Source: Deltaproteobacteria bacterium (lineage in GTDB: Bacteria > Desulfobacterota > Desulfuromonadia > Geobacterales > Pseudopelobacteraceae). Taken from it: a stretch of DNA of 60,966 nt. A program made the position numbers and the translations under genes. The notes beneath the pieces were generated by a model. It saw nothing but the letters and a program-made list of their open reading frames with translations, ran no database searches and was not told the origin of the DNA. Positions 9,200 through 18,544 of the stretch are shown here, one piece after another. Location: positions 1 through 60,966 of the forward strand of contig JAJXWO010000024.1 of assembly GCA_021781535.1 (NCBI GenBank), in the 5' to 3' direction. Every line of letters begins with the position of its first letter. The first letter of the stretch is position 1.

Positions 9200-9409
9200 C
9201 CATATTAATGGGGTGCAGCATGAGCAATGAATTTATTGAAAACAATCAGTTCAATAACATTGGTGATCTACCTGGAACGATTGATAGCAAGATTTGATAG
9301 TAATTTTATACTAACCGCCCAGAGAGTCATTACCAAAAAACGATTGTCGACAGGCATGATAACGTAAATATTGCTGTATGTATAAAAAATGAGAGGTTGG
9401 CCGATAATT

Positions 9410-10291
9410 ATGACTGACATTAAAATAAGTGTTGTTATTCCAACATATAACAGAGTTGACTTTCTGCGGGAAGCTATTGAGAGCGTGCTTGCGCAGACTT
9501 TCAAGGATATCGAACTTATTGTAGTCGATGACGGCTCCTCTGATGGAACCCAGGAGTTGGTTGCATCCTACAAAGGGATGATACGATATATACGCCAACA
9601 GAACAGCGGGCCTTCAGCTGCACGGAACAACGGCATAAAAAACGCTATTGGCAGATATATCGCTTTTCTTGATTCAGATGATATCTGGCTGCCGGAGATG
9701 CTCTCAAAACAGGTTTCCATGTTTACTGAAAATCCGACAGCCGGATTGGTGGCAACAGGATACCGTCTGATCAATACCGTCCATGAGTTGGCTGAGCCAG
9801 TAATCATGAATAAAGACGAGCTTGCTGATGCCAGAAACGGAAATCTTTATATGAATTTTTTTGCCACATCCAGTGTGATGGTCAATAAAGTTTGTTTCGA
9901 TAAAGTAGGTATGTTTAATGAGACCCTGAATTTTGCTGAAGATTGGGATATGTGGATACGCATTCTTCAGCGCTACAGCTTTGTATATCTGCCTGAAGTG
10001 CTGATGCATTACAGGGTGCATGCGGCCAAGATCAGTGCGACTTCACTGCAAGAAAACATAAAAAGTTGGCAGAGAGTAATAAAAATGCACTCTTCCAATG
10101 GTAATATTTTTAATGACTCGATTCTGAAGAGAAAGCGTATCAGTTGGCTCTATCTGAATCAAGCCTGGGCCCAGCGCGGACATGATCTATCCCTTGAAAA
10201 AACGTTCATGCTGGAATCAATACTTGCCTGGCCATTATGGTTTCCGGGGAGGTATTCGTATTTTATTAAGCGGATGATAAAGGCGGTGTAG
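9410..10291 (+). CDS. GT2 family glycosyltransferase
   Basis: 293 residues from ATG 9410, so the protein starts MTDIKISVVIPTYNRV. An in-frame ATG at 9389 is possible but gives a non-standard N-terminal extension. Motifs are IVVDDGSSDGT, IAFLDSDD (the DxD metal site) and FAEDWDMWIR (the catalytic ED region). It is a soluble cytoplasmic enzyme of the polymer assembly line, separated from epsI by about 210 bases with no obvious new promoter. It resembles the product at 5122-6132 in layout. Confidence 0.88.
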   Translation: MTDIKISVVIPTYNRVDFLREAIESVLAQTFKDIELIVVDDGSSDGTQELVASYKGMIRYIRQQNSGPSAARNNGIKNAIGRYIAFLDSDDIWLPEMLSKQVSMFTENPTAGLVATGYRLINTVHELAEPVIMNKDELADARNGNLYMNFFATSSVMVNKVCFDKVGMFNETLNFAEDWDMWIRILQRYSFVYLPEVLMHYRVHAAKISATSLQENIKSWQRVIKMHSSNGNIFNDSILKRKRISWLYLNQAWAQRGHDLSLEKTFMLESILAWPLWFPGRYSYFIKRMIKAV

Positions 10292-10297
10292 CCGGAT

Positions 10298-11596
10298 ATG
10301 AAAACAAAATCACCATCAATAAATAGTCATCAAGAATCAACAGCTTTTCCGATAGTATTCGGTGTTTGGTCATTTTTTATGCTCTGTCGTCCGCAGGACT
10401 ATCTACAGTTTTTGGGGTATCTGAGACCGGGGCTTACACTGGGGCTTGCGGCGCTTTGTATATGGTTCTTCAGTGCAAAAAACAGTAAAAAAAATCTGCC
10501 GGCTGACAACCAGTTGAAGCTCTACAGTTACCTGACATTGGTTATGGTACTGAGCATTCCCTTCTCCTATTATCGGAGCGGATCTTTGAAAGGACTTATT
10601 AGTTACGTCAGTGTAATTCTTTTCGTATTCCTCTTTTACAGACTGATTAACAGCGCTGAAAAAATCAGAAGGTTGCTTTTTGCCTACTGCATCGGCATAG
10701 CAGTCTATGGTCTGTCGATTCTGACCCAAGGAAGCCTGATGGAAGGAAGGATCTCCTTTGGCACCATGTTTGATCCTAATGACATTGCTTTTTACATGAT
10801 CAGCTTCATTACTTTCAACCTGTTCTTCATATCCAAGGATAACAGTGGCTTTGTTCGTCTGATTGCACTGACAAGTTTTGTGCTCGGTCTGCTGATTATC
10901 ATCAAGACCGGCTCTCGCGGCGGATTTATAGCTCTTTTGGGGGTGCTGGCTTTTTTTCTGTTCAAGAGAAGCGCTGCTTTCAAGATCTCCGTATTGCAAA
11001 AGGTCCTACTGGTGTTGCTTGCAATTGTTTCATTTCAGTATATTGATCTTGATCTAGGAAGATTCAGGACAATTATGGACTTAAAGGATGATTACAACGC
11101 TACCAGTGAAGAGGGGAGGATAACCATCTGGAAGAGAGGAATAGAGATGATGGTGACACATCCGCTGACCGGTATCGGCTTTAATAGTTTTCCGGAAGGG
11201 TTGGGGAGGGATCGCGAGGCGCGCGGTCTTGACGCTGCAAAGTGGCAGACGGCGCACAACAGTCTGGTGCAGATAGGAGCTGAAACAGGAATATTTGGTT
11301 TCATAATCTTTCTGGTTTTAAGCCTGAACGCGTACAAAATATTTTCTGAAACCGCCAGAGGAGGGGGGGCAGCCTGGCTTGTCAAGCTGGGAGTGTTGGC
11401 GCAGGCCGGTTTTATCGGGCATTTTGTCGCTGCTATGTTTCTGAGCCAGGCCTATTCAGTCTACTGGGCATTTTATATTGCACTTTCATCTGTATTGACC
11501 TGCATACGTACACAAACGGTGGTGGCAAAGTCGATTAATTGCACATCTTCAAGTGTTCGCAGTGTAGCTGTCTGTCGAGTTGTAGAGCCTGCTTAA
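10298..11596 (+). CDS. O-antigen ligase/polymerase-like membrane protein (Wzy_C family)
   Basis: 432 residues with about ten or more hydrophobic segments. The loop GRITIWKRGIEMM...HPLTGIGFNSF, followed by TAHNSLVQIGAETGIFG, is the Wzy_C/WaaL signature: a large periplasmic loop with Arg and His used in glycan transfer. Exosortase loci usually contain one such protein, annotated as an O-glycosylation ligase associated with the exosortase system. It starts 6 bases after the glycosyltransferase stop. Whether it polymerises repeat units or ligates glycan to protein or lipid cannot be told from sequence. Confidence 0.88.
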   Translation: MKTKSPSINSHQESTAFPIVFGVWSFFMLCRPQDYLQFLGYLRPGLTLGLAALCIWFFSAKNSKKNLPADNQLKLYSYLTLVMVLSIPFSYYRSGSLKGLISYVSVILFVFLFYRLINSAEKIRRLLFAYCIGIAVYGLSILTQGSLMEGRISFGTMFDPNDIAFYMISFITFNLFFISKDNSGFVRLIALTSFVLGLLIIIKTGSRGGFIALLGVLAFFLFKRSAAFKISVLQKVLLVLLAIVSFQYIDLDLGRFRTIMDLKDDYNATSEEGRITIWKRGIEMMVTHPLTGIGFNSFPEGLGRDREARGLDAAKWQTAHNSLVQIGAETGIFGFIIFLVLSLNAYKIFSETARGGGAAWLVKLGVLAQAGFIGHFVAAMFLSQAYSVYWAFYIALSSVLTCIRTQTVVAKSINCTSSSVRSVAVCRVVEPA

Positions 11597-11646
11597 GCCG
11601 TTTATTTGATATCGTTTATTCAATTTTAGTGGAAAAAGGATTTGAA

Positions 11647-12255
11647 ATGAAGCTTTACGGCTTGTTACGTCAGTTGTCTTATTTGAAGACTACGGTTCGT
11701 TCCTCATACGGAAAAGGAGTAAAGGCCTGGGCTAAGCTCATTTATTACAGTTTTTTCAGAATAAACAAATTCATAATTATGCGGATAAATCTCGATAACC
11801 AGAACGTTACGGAAAATACATTACAAGGTGTATCATTTTTTCTTAATCATCAGCATGATCTCGCTACTCATCGTAGTATGGTCAAATTGCCAAGAGAATT
11901 TTTCTGTGATCAATTCCATAAGGTGAGTAATTGCTGCCTCGGTATGTATTACGGAGAAATTGCCTATATCCACTGGATCTATTTTCAAGGAGATTTTAGC
12001 AGGTTTCTAAAGATTGGAAACGATTCAGCAGAAATTAGTTATGTCATTACACTGCCTGAATATCGGGGGCACGGGATCAGCACTGCTGCATTTTGCTATT
12101 CTCTTATGTGGCTGAAAGAACGGGGGATCAGAAATGTTTTTGCAGTGGTGCATGAGGATAATACTGCCTCGCTGAAATCATTTGCGAAAGCCGGTTTTGC
12201 AAACGTTGGAAGCACATTTTCATTCGGTTTGTTCAACAGGAAAGTTTTAGTCTGA
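11647..12255 (+). CDS. GNAT-family N-acetyltransferase
   Basis: 202 residues from ATG 11647 behind AAAAAGGA. The longer open frame from 11539 overlaps the previous gene and has no ribosome binding site. The acetyl-CoA site is visible as ITLPEYRGHGISTAAFCYSL (residues about 135-155), followed by VVHEDNTASLKSFAKAGF, the typical beta5-alpha4 segment. The N-terminal 60 residues are basic and unusual. The gene is A+T rich. In this setting it probably acetylates an amino sugar made by the aminotransferase at 6531; that link is inference. Confidence 0.82.
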   Translation: MKLYGLLRQLSYLKTTVRSSYGKGVKAWAKLIYYSFFRINKFIIMRINLDNQNVTENTLQGVSFFLNHQHDLATHRSMVKLPREFFCDQFHKVSNCCLGMYYGEIAYIHWIYFQGDFSRFLKIGNDSAEISYVITLPEYRGHGISTAAFCYSLMWLKERGIRNVFAVVHEDNTASLKSFAKAGFANVGSTFSFGLFNRKVLV

Positions 12256-12278
12256 CGATTAAATTCATCAGGGGCGTT

Positions 12279-13463
12279 ATGAAAAAAACAATTAAATACA
12301 AAATTGCCTATGTCCTGACTCCGATAACGTTTGGCGGTTTGGAGAAGGTCAATCTTAATTTCCTGAACCATGTCGACAGGGAAAAGTTTGACATTGAACC
12401 AATCATGTTTTTGCGCCCTTGGGAAACCGGTAATTTTTTTGAAGAAGAGATAAAACAATTGAAGTTCCAATCATTTTCAATTCCTGTTTCCAACTCAGCA
12501 AAAGGGGAACTGTTGCGAATTCCGCGTTGTTTACTGAAGCTGAAACAGATTATCGGAGAGCGGCATTATGATCTGGTGCATACGCACGGCTATCTGGCTG
12601 ATCTGTTGGGGCTTCCGGCTGCCAGAACTGCAGGGGTGCCAGTGATGTCCACCTGCCACGGTTTCATTCGGGGCGGACTGAAATTATCGCTCTACAATCG
12701 GCTTGATCTCTTGGCACTTGGGCATTTTGACAGGGTAATTGCGGTATCCAATTCGATCAGCAATGATTGGTTGGTGAAATGTGTGCGGCCCGAAAGAATT
12801 AAAATCATAGAGAATGCCACCTCATGCCTGGAAGTTCGAGTAAACACCGAAAAGTGTAATTCTGGCGACAGGGAGAACAGGAGATTAGCGGCAGGTGTTA
12901 AATCGGGAGAAATCCTTCTGGGATTCTCCGGGAGATTAAGCCGTGAGAAAGGGGTTGCCGATCTGATCAGAGCTGTGAAGATGCTGACAGAATTTGGCGC
13001 TCCAATTAAACTTTTGTTGTTGGGTGATGGGGAGCAGCGGGTGGAGTTGGAAGTATTAGCTTCCGAGAGCGGGGTGACAGATAAATTGTTTTTTGCAGGT
13101 TTTCAAGATGACGTTGAGGACTGGCTGAACGCAATGGATATATTTGTTCTCCCTTCCCTTAGCGAAGGCACACCGATGGCGCTTCTTGAGGCAATGGCCT
13201 CGGGCCTGCCCTGCATTGCATCCGCAGTCGGAGGCATTCCTCAAGTAATAGATTCTGGTATTGACGGCATTTTAGTCGCTCCAGGTAACCCAAAAGAAAT
13301 ATGTGACGCTATTTATTCCTTGTGTGCAGATACAGAAAAACAAGAGATTTTATCACATAATGCAAAACAAAAGATCACTCATAAATTCAATATAAAAAAT
13401 TGGACTACGAAAATCGAAAGTGAGTATTTAGATGTGCTTCAATGCGTATCACATACAATATGA
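12279..13463 (+). CDS. GT4 family glycosyltransferase
   Basis: 394 residues with GT-B fold. The N-terminal domain begins YVLTPITFGGLEKVNLNFL, with the glycine loop that binds donor phosphate. The C-terminal domain has LGFSGRLSREKGVADLIRA, LLLGDGEQR and the E-x7-E motif in PSLSEGTPMALLEAMASGLP. These are retaining enzymes using UDP-, GDP- or ADP-sugars. It belongs to the same run of genes as its neighbours. The spacing (23 bases upstream, 54 downstream) fits one operon. Confidence 0.9.
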   Translation: MKKTIKYKIAYVLTPITFGGLEKVNLNFLNHVDREKFDIEPIMFLRPWETGNFFEEEIKQLKFQSFSIPVSNSAKGELLRIPRCLLKLKQIIGERHYDLVHTHGYLADLLGLPAARTAGVPVMSTCHGFIRGGLKLSLYNRLDLLALGHFDRVIAVSNSISNDWLVKCVRPERIKIIENATSCLEVRVNTEKCNSGDRENRRLAAGVKSGEILLGFSGRLSREKGVADLIRAVKMLTEFGAPIKLLLLGDGEQRVELEVLASESGVTDKLFFAGFQDDVEDWLNAMDIFVLPSLSEGTPMALLEAMASGLPCIASAVGGIPQVIDSGIDGILVAPGNPKEICDAIYSLCADTEKQEILSHNAKQKITHKFNIKNWTTKIESEYLDVLQCVSHTI

Positions 13464-13517
13464 TTGGGAGTGCGCACACAGTATGTGGGCATTTGTGTCT
13501 ATAGGAGATGATCTATT

Positions 13518-14726
13518 ATGATTCTTCTGTGGTCAATTTTGTTATATATCATTTTGTCGCTACTAATGATTTATCTTGGGGCAGCGACAATATACCTTCT
13601 GGGCCTCGCGCTTGCGTACCTTCTTTTGCGCGAACGCAATCCTGGACCAGTGGATCCGCTCAATCGCTTCGCCATTCTCGTGCCAGCTCACAATGAAGAA
13701 CTCCTGATTGGGAACCTTTGTGAAAGTCTCATGCAAGTTGACTACCCCAAGAACAACTTCAAAATCTTTATCATTGCAGATAATTGCAGCGATCAGACCG
13801 CTGACATCTGCCGGCAGTATCCTCTGTTGGTGCTTGAACGATACGACCCGGAACAAGGTGGCAAGGGGCAAGCTTTGGCCTGGGGACTGCGGCAGGTGGA
13901 TCTCGACCAATTCGACGCGGTATTCATGGTTGATGCAGACAATGTCGTAGACCCTTCAATTCTTTGTGAGCTAAGTCGTATGCTAAATCAAGGGCAACAG
14001 GCCATCCAGTGTTATAACGCTGTGGGCAACCGAGATGACAGCTGGTTTACACAGTTACTTTACGTTACCCGCACTATCGGCAACCTGCTCTATCACGAAG
14101 CTAAATTTCGTTTGGGTCTATCTTCGTATCTGATGGGAAATGGGCTTTGTTTCAGATCCGAACTATTGCAGAGCAGAGGATGGACGGCCTTTTCTGCTGG
14201 AGAGGACTGGGAATATTACGCGCAATTGGTGGAGAAAAATATTATGATTGGTTTTGCTGCTAAGGCGAAGGTCTTTCACCAAGAATCACGTTCGCTCAAT
14301 CAAGCTACCAGCCAACGTCTGCGGTGGTCAAGTGGACGTTTCAGTATTGCCAAAACCATGGGAGTGCGGATTTTCAAGAAGGGTTTAATGGATCGGAATT
14401 GGCGGTTATTGGATGCCTCACTTCCGCTGATCTTCCCTAATTACTCCTTGCAGATCAGCCTGACGCTTGTTGCCCTAACCCTTACTTTTCTGCTGCAATC
14501 CACGACCTCAAAAAGTTTCTTTGCCGTTACCTTCCTTGGATTTCTGGCCGGTCAATTTCTGTTATTTCTTACAGGTGCTTTTATCGCAGGGTCACCTGGT
14601 AAGATTTTATGTGCGGTGCTCTATGTACCCAGTTTTCTTGTGTGGAAATCGGTAATTGATGCTCTCTGTTTTTCTGGACTATATCGTAGCAGAAAGTGGG
14701 TCCGTACAAGAAGGCATCAGTCGTAA
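13518..14726 (+). CDS. Membrane-anchored GT2 glycosyltransferase (cellulose-synthase-like)
   Basis: 402 residues. There are two hydrophobic segments before the catalytic domain (residues 1-40) and three or four after it (about 290-390). The catalytic part has LVPAHNEELLIG, IADNCSDQT, FMVDADN (DxD), AGEDWEYY (catalytic ED) and QRLRW, the Q-x-x-R-W motif found in processive or membrane GT2 enzymes. It could start a glycan on a lipid carrier or extend a polymer while threading it. The donor is unknown. Confidence 0.88.
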   Translation: MILLWSILLYIILSLLMIYLGAATIYLLGLALAYLLLRERNPGPVDPLNRFAILVPAHNEELLIGNLCESLMQVDYPKNNFKIFIIADNCSDQTADICRQYPLLVLERYDPEQGGKGQALAWGLRQVDLDQFDAVFMVDADNVVDPSILCELSRMLNQGQQAIQCYNAVGNRDDSWFTQLLYVTRTIGNLLYHEAKFRLGLSSYLMGNGLCFRSELLQSRGWTAFSAGEDWEYYAQLVEKNIMIGFAAKAKVFHQESRSLNQATSQRLRWSSGRFSIAKTMGVRIFKKGLMDRNWRLLDASLPLIFPNYSLQISLTLVALTLTFLLQSTTSKSFFAVTFLGFLAGQFLLFLTGAFIAGSPGKILCAVLYVPSFLVWKSVIDALCFSGLYRSRKWVRTRRHQS

Positions 14727-14767
14727 ATTATCAATCTACGTTACTTTTACCAAAAAGGTAGTTTCAT

Positions 14768-15904
14768 ATGAAAAAAACAAGAATCTTGTTTGTTGTGCTT
14801 CAGCTTGACGCCGGTGGTTCAGAGCGTGTGGTTTTTGACCTTGCCAGAAGTCTTGACCCAGATAATTTTGAAGTTTTTGTTGCTGCCTTTAAAGGTGGGG
14901 TGTTGGCTGATTCTTTAAAAAAAATATGCAAAGATGTAATCTTTATTGAGAAAAAACAGGGGCTTGATATTAGTGCAATGTTCAAGTTGGCAAATATAAT
15001 AAAAGATAATTTTATAGATGTCGTCAATGCACATCACTACATGCCGTGTTTTTACAGTTTTTTAGGAACAAGAGTGATTAATTGCAAAAGGCTGATTTAC
15101 ACTGAACACTCAGTACCTGAGGTCGAGGACATAGTGAACGGTGTTCACGGTAAGATTTTCTACTGGATGCTATATAGAATAAACGCTGTGGTTGGTGTCT
15201 CCAAGGCCATTACCGGGAAATTCAAGGAAATGTATCCTTGTCATGCCAATAAATTCCACGAAATTCTGAACGGTGTAGATATTGAAAAATATAAAGGTAA
15301 AGGGGCCCGCGAAGAAGTCCGCAGCTGTTGGGGGCTGGCTAAGGAGCATTTTGTTGTAGGCACTGTTGCCAACTTCAGAAAAGTTAAAAACCACGCATGC
15401 CTGGTGCGTGCAGCCGGACGTCTGAAAGATTCACATCCTCAATTGCGTCTGTTTTTTGTAGGGACCGGATTCCCTGGCGATACTGAAAACTCGGAAGATG
15501 AGGTACGTACTCTGATCCGTTCCCTAGGCTTGCAGGATAGGGTCGTTTTGGCAGGTTATCAGGAGAATATTCCGGAAATATTGTCGGCTTTAGATGCCTT
15601 TTGCTTGCCATCTTTTTCCGAAGGTTTGCCCGTTAGTTTACTTGAGGCGATGGCGGCCGGGGTTCCGGTTATTGGTAGTGAGGTGAAGGGGATTGTTGAG
15701 GTTATTAAAGATGGCAAGACGGGGATGTTATTTTCTTCGAATAGTGACGCAGAGCTCTCTGGTGTACTTAAAAATATTTTAGATAGTCCCCGCGTTGTTG
15801 AATCAATAGTAGATGATGCTTTTTTATTTGTAAAAGATGATCATAGTTTTAAACTATGGCTGGAAAAACATTCCAGGGTTCTGGATAATACGCTGCAAAA
15901 CTAA
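14768..15904 (+). CDS. GT4 family glycosyltransferase
   Basis: 378 residues, GT-B fold. LFVVLQLDAGGSERVVFDLAR is the N-terminal donor loop. The C-terminal half has VGTVANFRKVKNHACLVRA, LFFVGTGFP, and PSFSEGLPVSLLEAMAAGVP with the E-x7-E pair. Around residues 90-125 the phrase VVNAHHYMPCFYS followed by RLIYTEHS resembles WcaL/GT4 proteins of capsule clusters. It shares low similarity with the product at 12279, so the two probably add different residues. Confidence 0.9.
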   Translation: MKKTRILFVVLQLDAGGSERVVFDLARSLDPDNFEVFVAAFKGGVLADSLKKICKDVIFIEKKQGLDISAMFKLANIIKDNFIDVVNAHHYMPCFYSFLGTRVINCKRLIYTEHSVPEVEDIVNGVHGKIFYWMLYRINAVVGVSKAITGKFKEMYPCHANKFHEILNGVDIEKYKGKGAREEVRSCWGLAKEHFVVGTVANFRKVKNHACLVRAAGRLKDSHPQLRLFFVGTGFPGDTENSEDEVRTLIRSLGLQDRVVLAGYQENIPEILSALDAFCLPSFSEGLPVSLLEAMAAGVPVIGSEVKGIVEVIKDGKTGMLFSSNSDAELSGVLKNILDSPRVVESIVDDAFLFVKDDHSFKLWLEKHSRVLDNTLQN

Positions 15905-15942
15905 GTTCATACTGTTTAGTAGCCATTAAGACAGGTGTAAAA

Positions 15943-16899
15943 ATGAAAATTCTGACAAATCACCCAGGTCAAATGCAAAGCAAAACTTGGGAAAAGTATA
16001 CTACATACGTGCCGGTTGATGGCAATGGATATCTTTCTTTAATAAAGAATGTAATTAGGATGCATAGAATTAAAAAAAAACATGATTACATTGTTTTAGG
16101 CGCAGGGCGACCAGACATTCTTTTTTTATTGATTAATACATTGTTCTTTTGCGCTAGAAGCAAATGCATAATTATTGATTGTCTCTGGTACAAAAGCGGC
16201 AATCCTTTTTATTCATTAATTAAAAAATGCATTTTCAATATTGCCGATATATCAGTCTGTAAATATATTGTCTGGGCAAGTAGGGAAATAGAGGCCTTTT
16301 CAAGTGCTTTTTGCCTTCCCAAACAAAAATTTTTATTTATTCCTTATCACCATACAGTAAACTATTCAGATGTTAACATTATCGAAGGAGATTATTTGTT
16401 TAGCGGGGGCAACTTTGGAAGGGACTATTTTACTTTGATTGAATCGGTTCGCAGTTTGCCAATTAAATTATTGATTGCATCTAACAGAACAGAAATATTT
16501 GAAGGGATTGATATACCAGATAATGTAATAATAAGGGGGTTTAGCCATAAAGAATATCTCGAAAAAATGGCTGGTTGTTTCATTAATATCGTTGCGCTTG
16601 CCCCCAATCTTCTCCATTCGGGTGGACAACAAACGTTTCTTAATTCTATGCTTTTTGGAAAGGCGACAATAGTATTGGATCCAGAAGGTGCTTCAGATTA
16701 TATCATTGATGGTGTGGATGGGTTGCTTGTGGAACCTGGAAATCCGAAAAAATTAAACGCCGCCATAATGGATCTTTTGAAAAACCCAGATAAAGCTAGA
16801 TGTATTGGAGAAAAAGGACGAGAAAAGGCACTAAAGCTCTCAACAGAGGCACATTTCGAAAAAATTGTTGAGCTTGTCAATAGAGTTGTCAACACCTAG
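15943..16899 (+). CDS. Putative GT4-like glycosyltransferase, AT-rich
   Basis: 318 residues. The C-terminal half carries LHSGGQQTFLNSMLFGKATIVLDPEGASDYI, then DGLLVEPGNPKKLNAAI, which is how GT4 enzymes end. The E-x7-E acid/base pair is not standard, so activity is less certain. The N-terminal half is poorly conserved, with a hydrophobic stretch near residues 60-80. The gene is much richer in A+T than its neighbours, like 2728-3912, and may be a recent acquisition. It is the last gene of the operon that starts at 6531. Confidence 0.7.
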   Translation: MKILTNHPGQMQSKTWEKYTTYVPVDGNGYLSLIKNVIRMHRIKKKHDYIVLGAGRPDILFLLINTLFFCARSKCIIIDCLWYKSGNPFYSLIKKCIFNIADISVCKYIVWASREIEAFSSAFCLPKQKFLFIPYHHTVNYSDVNIIEGDYLFSGGNFGRDYFTLIESVRSLPIKLLIASNRTEIFEGIDIPDNVIIRGFSHKEYLEKMAGCFINIVALAPNLLHSGGQQTFLNSMLFGKATIVLDPEGASDYIIDGVDGLLVEPGNPKKLNAAIMDLLKNPDKARCIGEKGREKALKLSTEAHFEKIVELVNRVVNT

Positions 16900-17119
16900 G
16901 GGGCTGTGGTGACTCTTGATTTTAAAATAAGCACTTTGGCCTTCCGGCTAAGGCAATAGATGCAGATTGACGGTCGGCTGGAAGTGCTGAAAATACTGAA
17001 ACTATCATGAGAATGGTATGGGAAACCCCAGCTAGAGCGTAAATGCACTTCTTGCAGACTGAAACCGCAAACATAAAATTACAATAAAATAATCTTATAT
17101 TTTATTTTACTATGCAAAA

Positions 17120-17135
17120 AGTGATCTACGTCACA
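17120..17135 (+). promoter_or_regulatory. CRP/FNR-family operator upstream of riboswitch 1
   Basis: AGTGA-TCTACG-TCACA is one base from the TGTGA-N6-TCACA consensus. Its centre lies about 37 bases before a -10-like TATAAG, close to a class II activator position. The site at 26708 has the same half-sites in almost the same place. Confidence 0.6.
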
Positions 17136-17193
17136 ACATATTTCATTCATTTCTGCGATCTTGTATAAGCAAATATGGTCAATAAATAAAGAC

Positions 17194-17307
17194 GGTACAC
17201 GATAATACTAAACTATTCGCGAGAATGGGGCGGAAAGCCTAAAGGGTCTCAACGAGACAGCCGGGTTGCCGAAATACCAAAATGGTGTTAGGTACCGGCT
17301 TTTTTTG
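17194..17307 (+). promoter_or_regulatory. GEMM-I riboswitch, probably the cGAMP-selective (GEMM-Ib) type, with terminator
   Basis: P1 pairs GGTA (17194-17197) with TACC (17275-17278). The P1b hairpin is CTATTC-GCGA-GAATGG with a GNRA loop (17213-17228). The conserved GGCGGAAAGCC core follows, then a GTCTC/GAGAC stem and the receptor element AGCCGGGTTGCCGAA. By hand alignment to the Vibrio Vc2 aptamer, the base at the ligand-contacting G20 position is A here, as in the Geobacter cGAMP-responsive class. AGCCGG (17259-17264) and TACC can instead pair with GGTACCGGCT (17291-17300), followed by seven Ts: a terminator that excludes P1. Ligand binding should therefore switch the downstream gene on. 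Confidence 0.88.
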
Positions 17308-17603
17308 TTTATTGTGTAAACTACACCCTTTCAAGTTGGTTAGTAAGGTAACGGAATATTTAATCGATCTGAAGGTCTGCAAAAGTATGTAGGAGACATA
17401 CTGCTGGATTATGACTTGATAATAACCTGCTCAGTGGGTAGTCGCGAGAGGCAACTGTTTAGTGGCCTTGACGATAGCCGCCTACAATATGTTGCTAATG
17501 CGCAACTGCGAGGATAGCAGCTCCATATAAACAGGAGAGAGTGTGCCCTCTGACAACAAAAAGCGCCTGATTACAAAGCAAAATTATAACAAGGAGATTT
17601 TCT

Positions 17604-18509
17604 ATGAAGTCACAAATTAAGTGGGTGTTTATTCTAATGATGTTTGTATTGTTGTCGTCAAAGTACTCGTACGCTGTTATCAGCCTGCCTTGGTCGTCCA
17701 CATTTAATTACGGTGCCTGTTCACAACGTGGAGCTGGCGGTCTGCCTGATTGTGGTACGACTGCCCCTGATGGTATTTATTATGATTGGGGGGCAATGCT
17801 TCTTAACGGGAAGCCTACGGAAGTAGTTGCAGCAGCGAATAATCCTGCTGGTGGTGGTGGCAATGGGCATAGGGTATGGGTAGGTGATGGAGATAATGTA
17901 CTTAGTGGAACTGTCATGGTTGAATTCCCCTCTACCCAAAAAGAAATATGGGTAAGATGGTACGAAAGATATCAATCAGGATTTCAATGGAATCCGATGG
18001 GGTATTCTAAGGAACTTTATTTTTCAACTGCTGGAGCGGGGATTAGCGCTATAGTAGAGCCATATAGTGGAGGCTATGCTGCGGTAGCGCAAGGAACACC
18101 AAATTATTATCAGGTTAATACCAGTTATGGTTGGAATTCTATTATGGGTGGTAGTAAATCAGACGGACTTTTCCATTGTTATGAAGTGCATTTAAAAATG
18201 GATACAAACAGTGCTAATGGAATAGGGCAAATTTGGATTGATGGTACTTTAAGAGCATCGAATACTGCAGTTAACTGGAGTAATGGTGACTCATCTGCTA
18301 GAAATGGATGGACAAAGTTTGAAGTCAAGTCTAATCAAAACGCTCCGACAAACGGACAGGATATGTATGTAGACTTCGACGATATGGCTGTAGTTAATAC
18401 CACCCCAACAAATAGGGATGCTCAAGGAAACCCCTTCATCGGTCTAATTGGCGGCGGCAGTCCCGTTGCCACGAAGCTAGTTGCTCCTACAAATCTGAAG
18501 ATAAATTAA
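17604..18509 (+). CDS. Secreted jelly-roll (lectin/polysaccharide-lyase-like) protein
   Basis: 301 residues behind AAGGAG. A Sec signal peptide (about residues 1-24, ending SKYSYA) precedes a beta-rich domain. IWVRWYERYQSGF, KELYF, HCYEVHLKMD and GIGQIWIDGTL resemble concanavalin-A-like folds of glycan-binding proteins and polysaccharide lyases. No catalytic residues can be assigned. The C-terminus ends APTNLKIN, like the start of an FN3 strand cut short, and the next protein ends APTGLTVK. It has no PEP-CTERM tail. Control by a cyclic-dinucleotide riboswitch and location between EPS operons suggest a matrix protein that binds or trims the polymer; this is inference. Confidence 0.75.
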   Translation: MKSQIKWVFILMMFVLLSSKYSYAVISLPWSSTFNYGACSQRGAGGLPDCGTTAPDGIYYDWGAMLLNGKPTEVVAAANNPAGGGGNGHRVWVGDGDNVLSGTVMVEFPSTQKEIWVRWYERYQSGFQWNPMGYSKELYFSTAGAGISAIVEPYSGGYAAVAQGTPNYYQVNTSYGWNSIMGGSKSDGLFHCYEVHLKMDTNSANGIGQIWIDGTLRASNTAVNWSNGDSSARNGWTKFEVKSNQNAPTNGQDMYVDFDDMAVVNTTPTNRDAQGNPFIGLIGGGSPVATKLVAPTNLKIN

Positions 18510-18544
18510 GAGTTAAAAAATCAGAGGTTATTAGGAGATTAGAG

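Larger units (their letters stand above)
16900..17603. other. 704-base non-coding region with a CRP-type site and a GEMM riboswitch
   Basis: No credible gene. It contains a small GCCTT/AAGGC hairpin near 16940, the CRP/FNR-type palindrome at 17120-17135, a -10-like TATAAG (17164-17169), the riboswitch (17194-17307), then about 300 bases of untranslated leader before the ribosome binding site at 17591. The long stretch after the riboswitch terminator has no feature I can name. Confidence 0.7.

Noticed and set aside
16960..17060. Sequence AAACTATCATGAGAATGGTA resembling part of the GEMM P1b region, possibly a third riboswitch
   Set aside because: The stem is imperfect, and the conserved core and receptor element are missing; at best a decayed copy.
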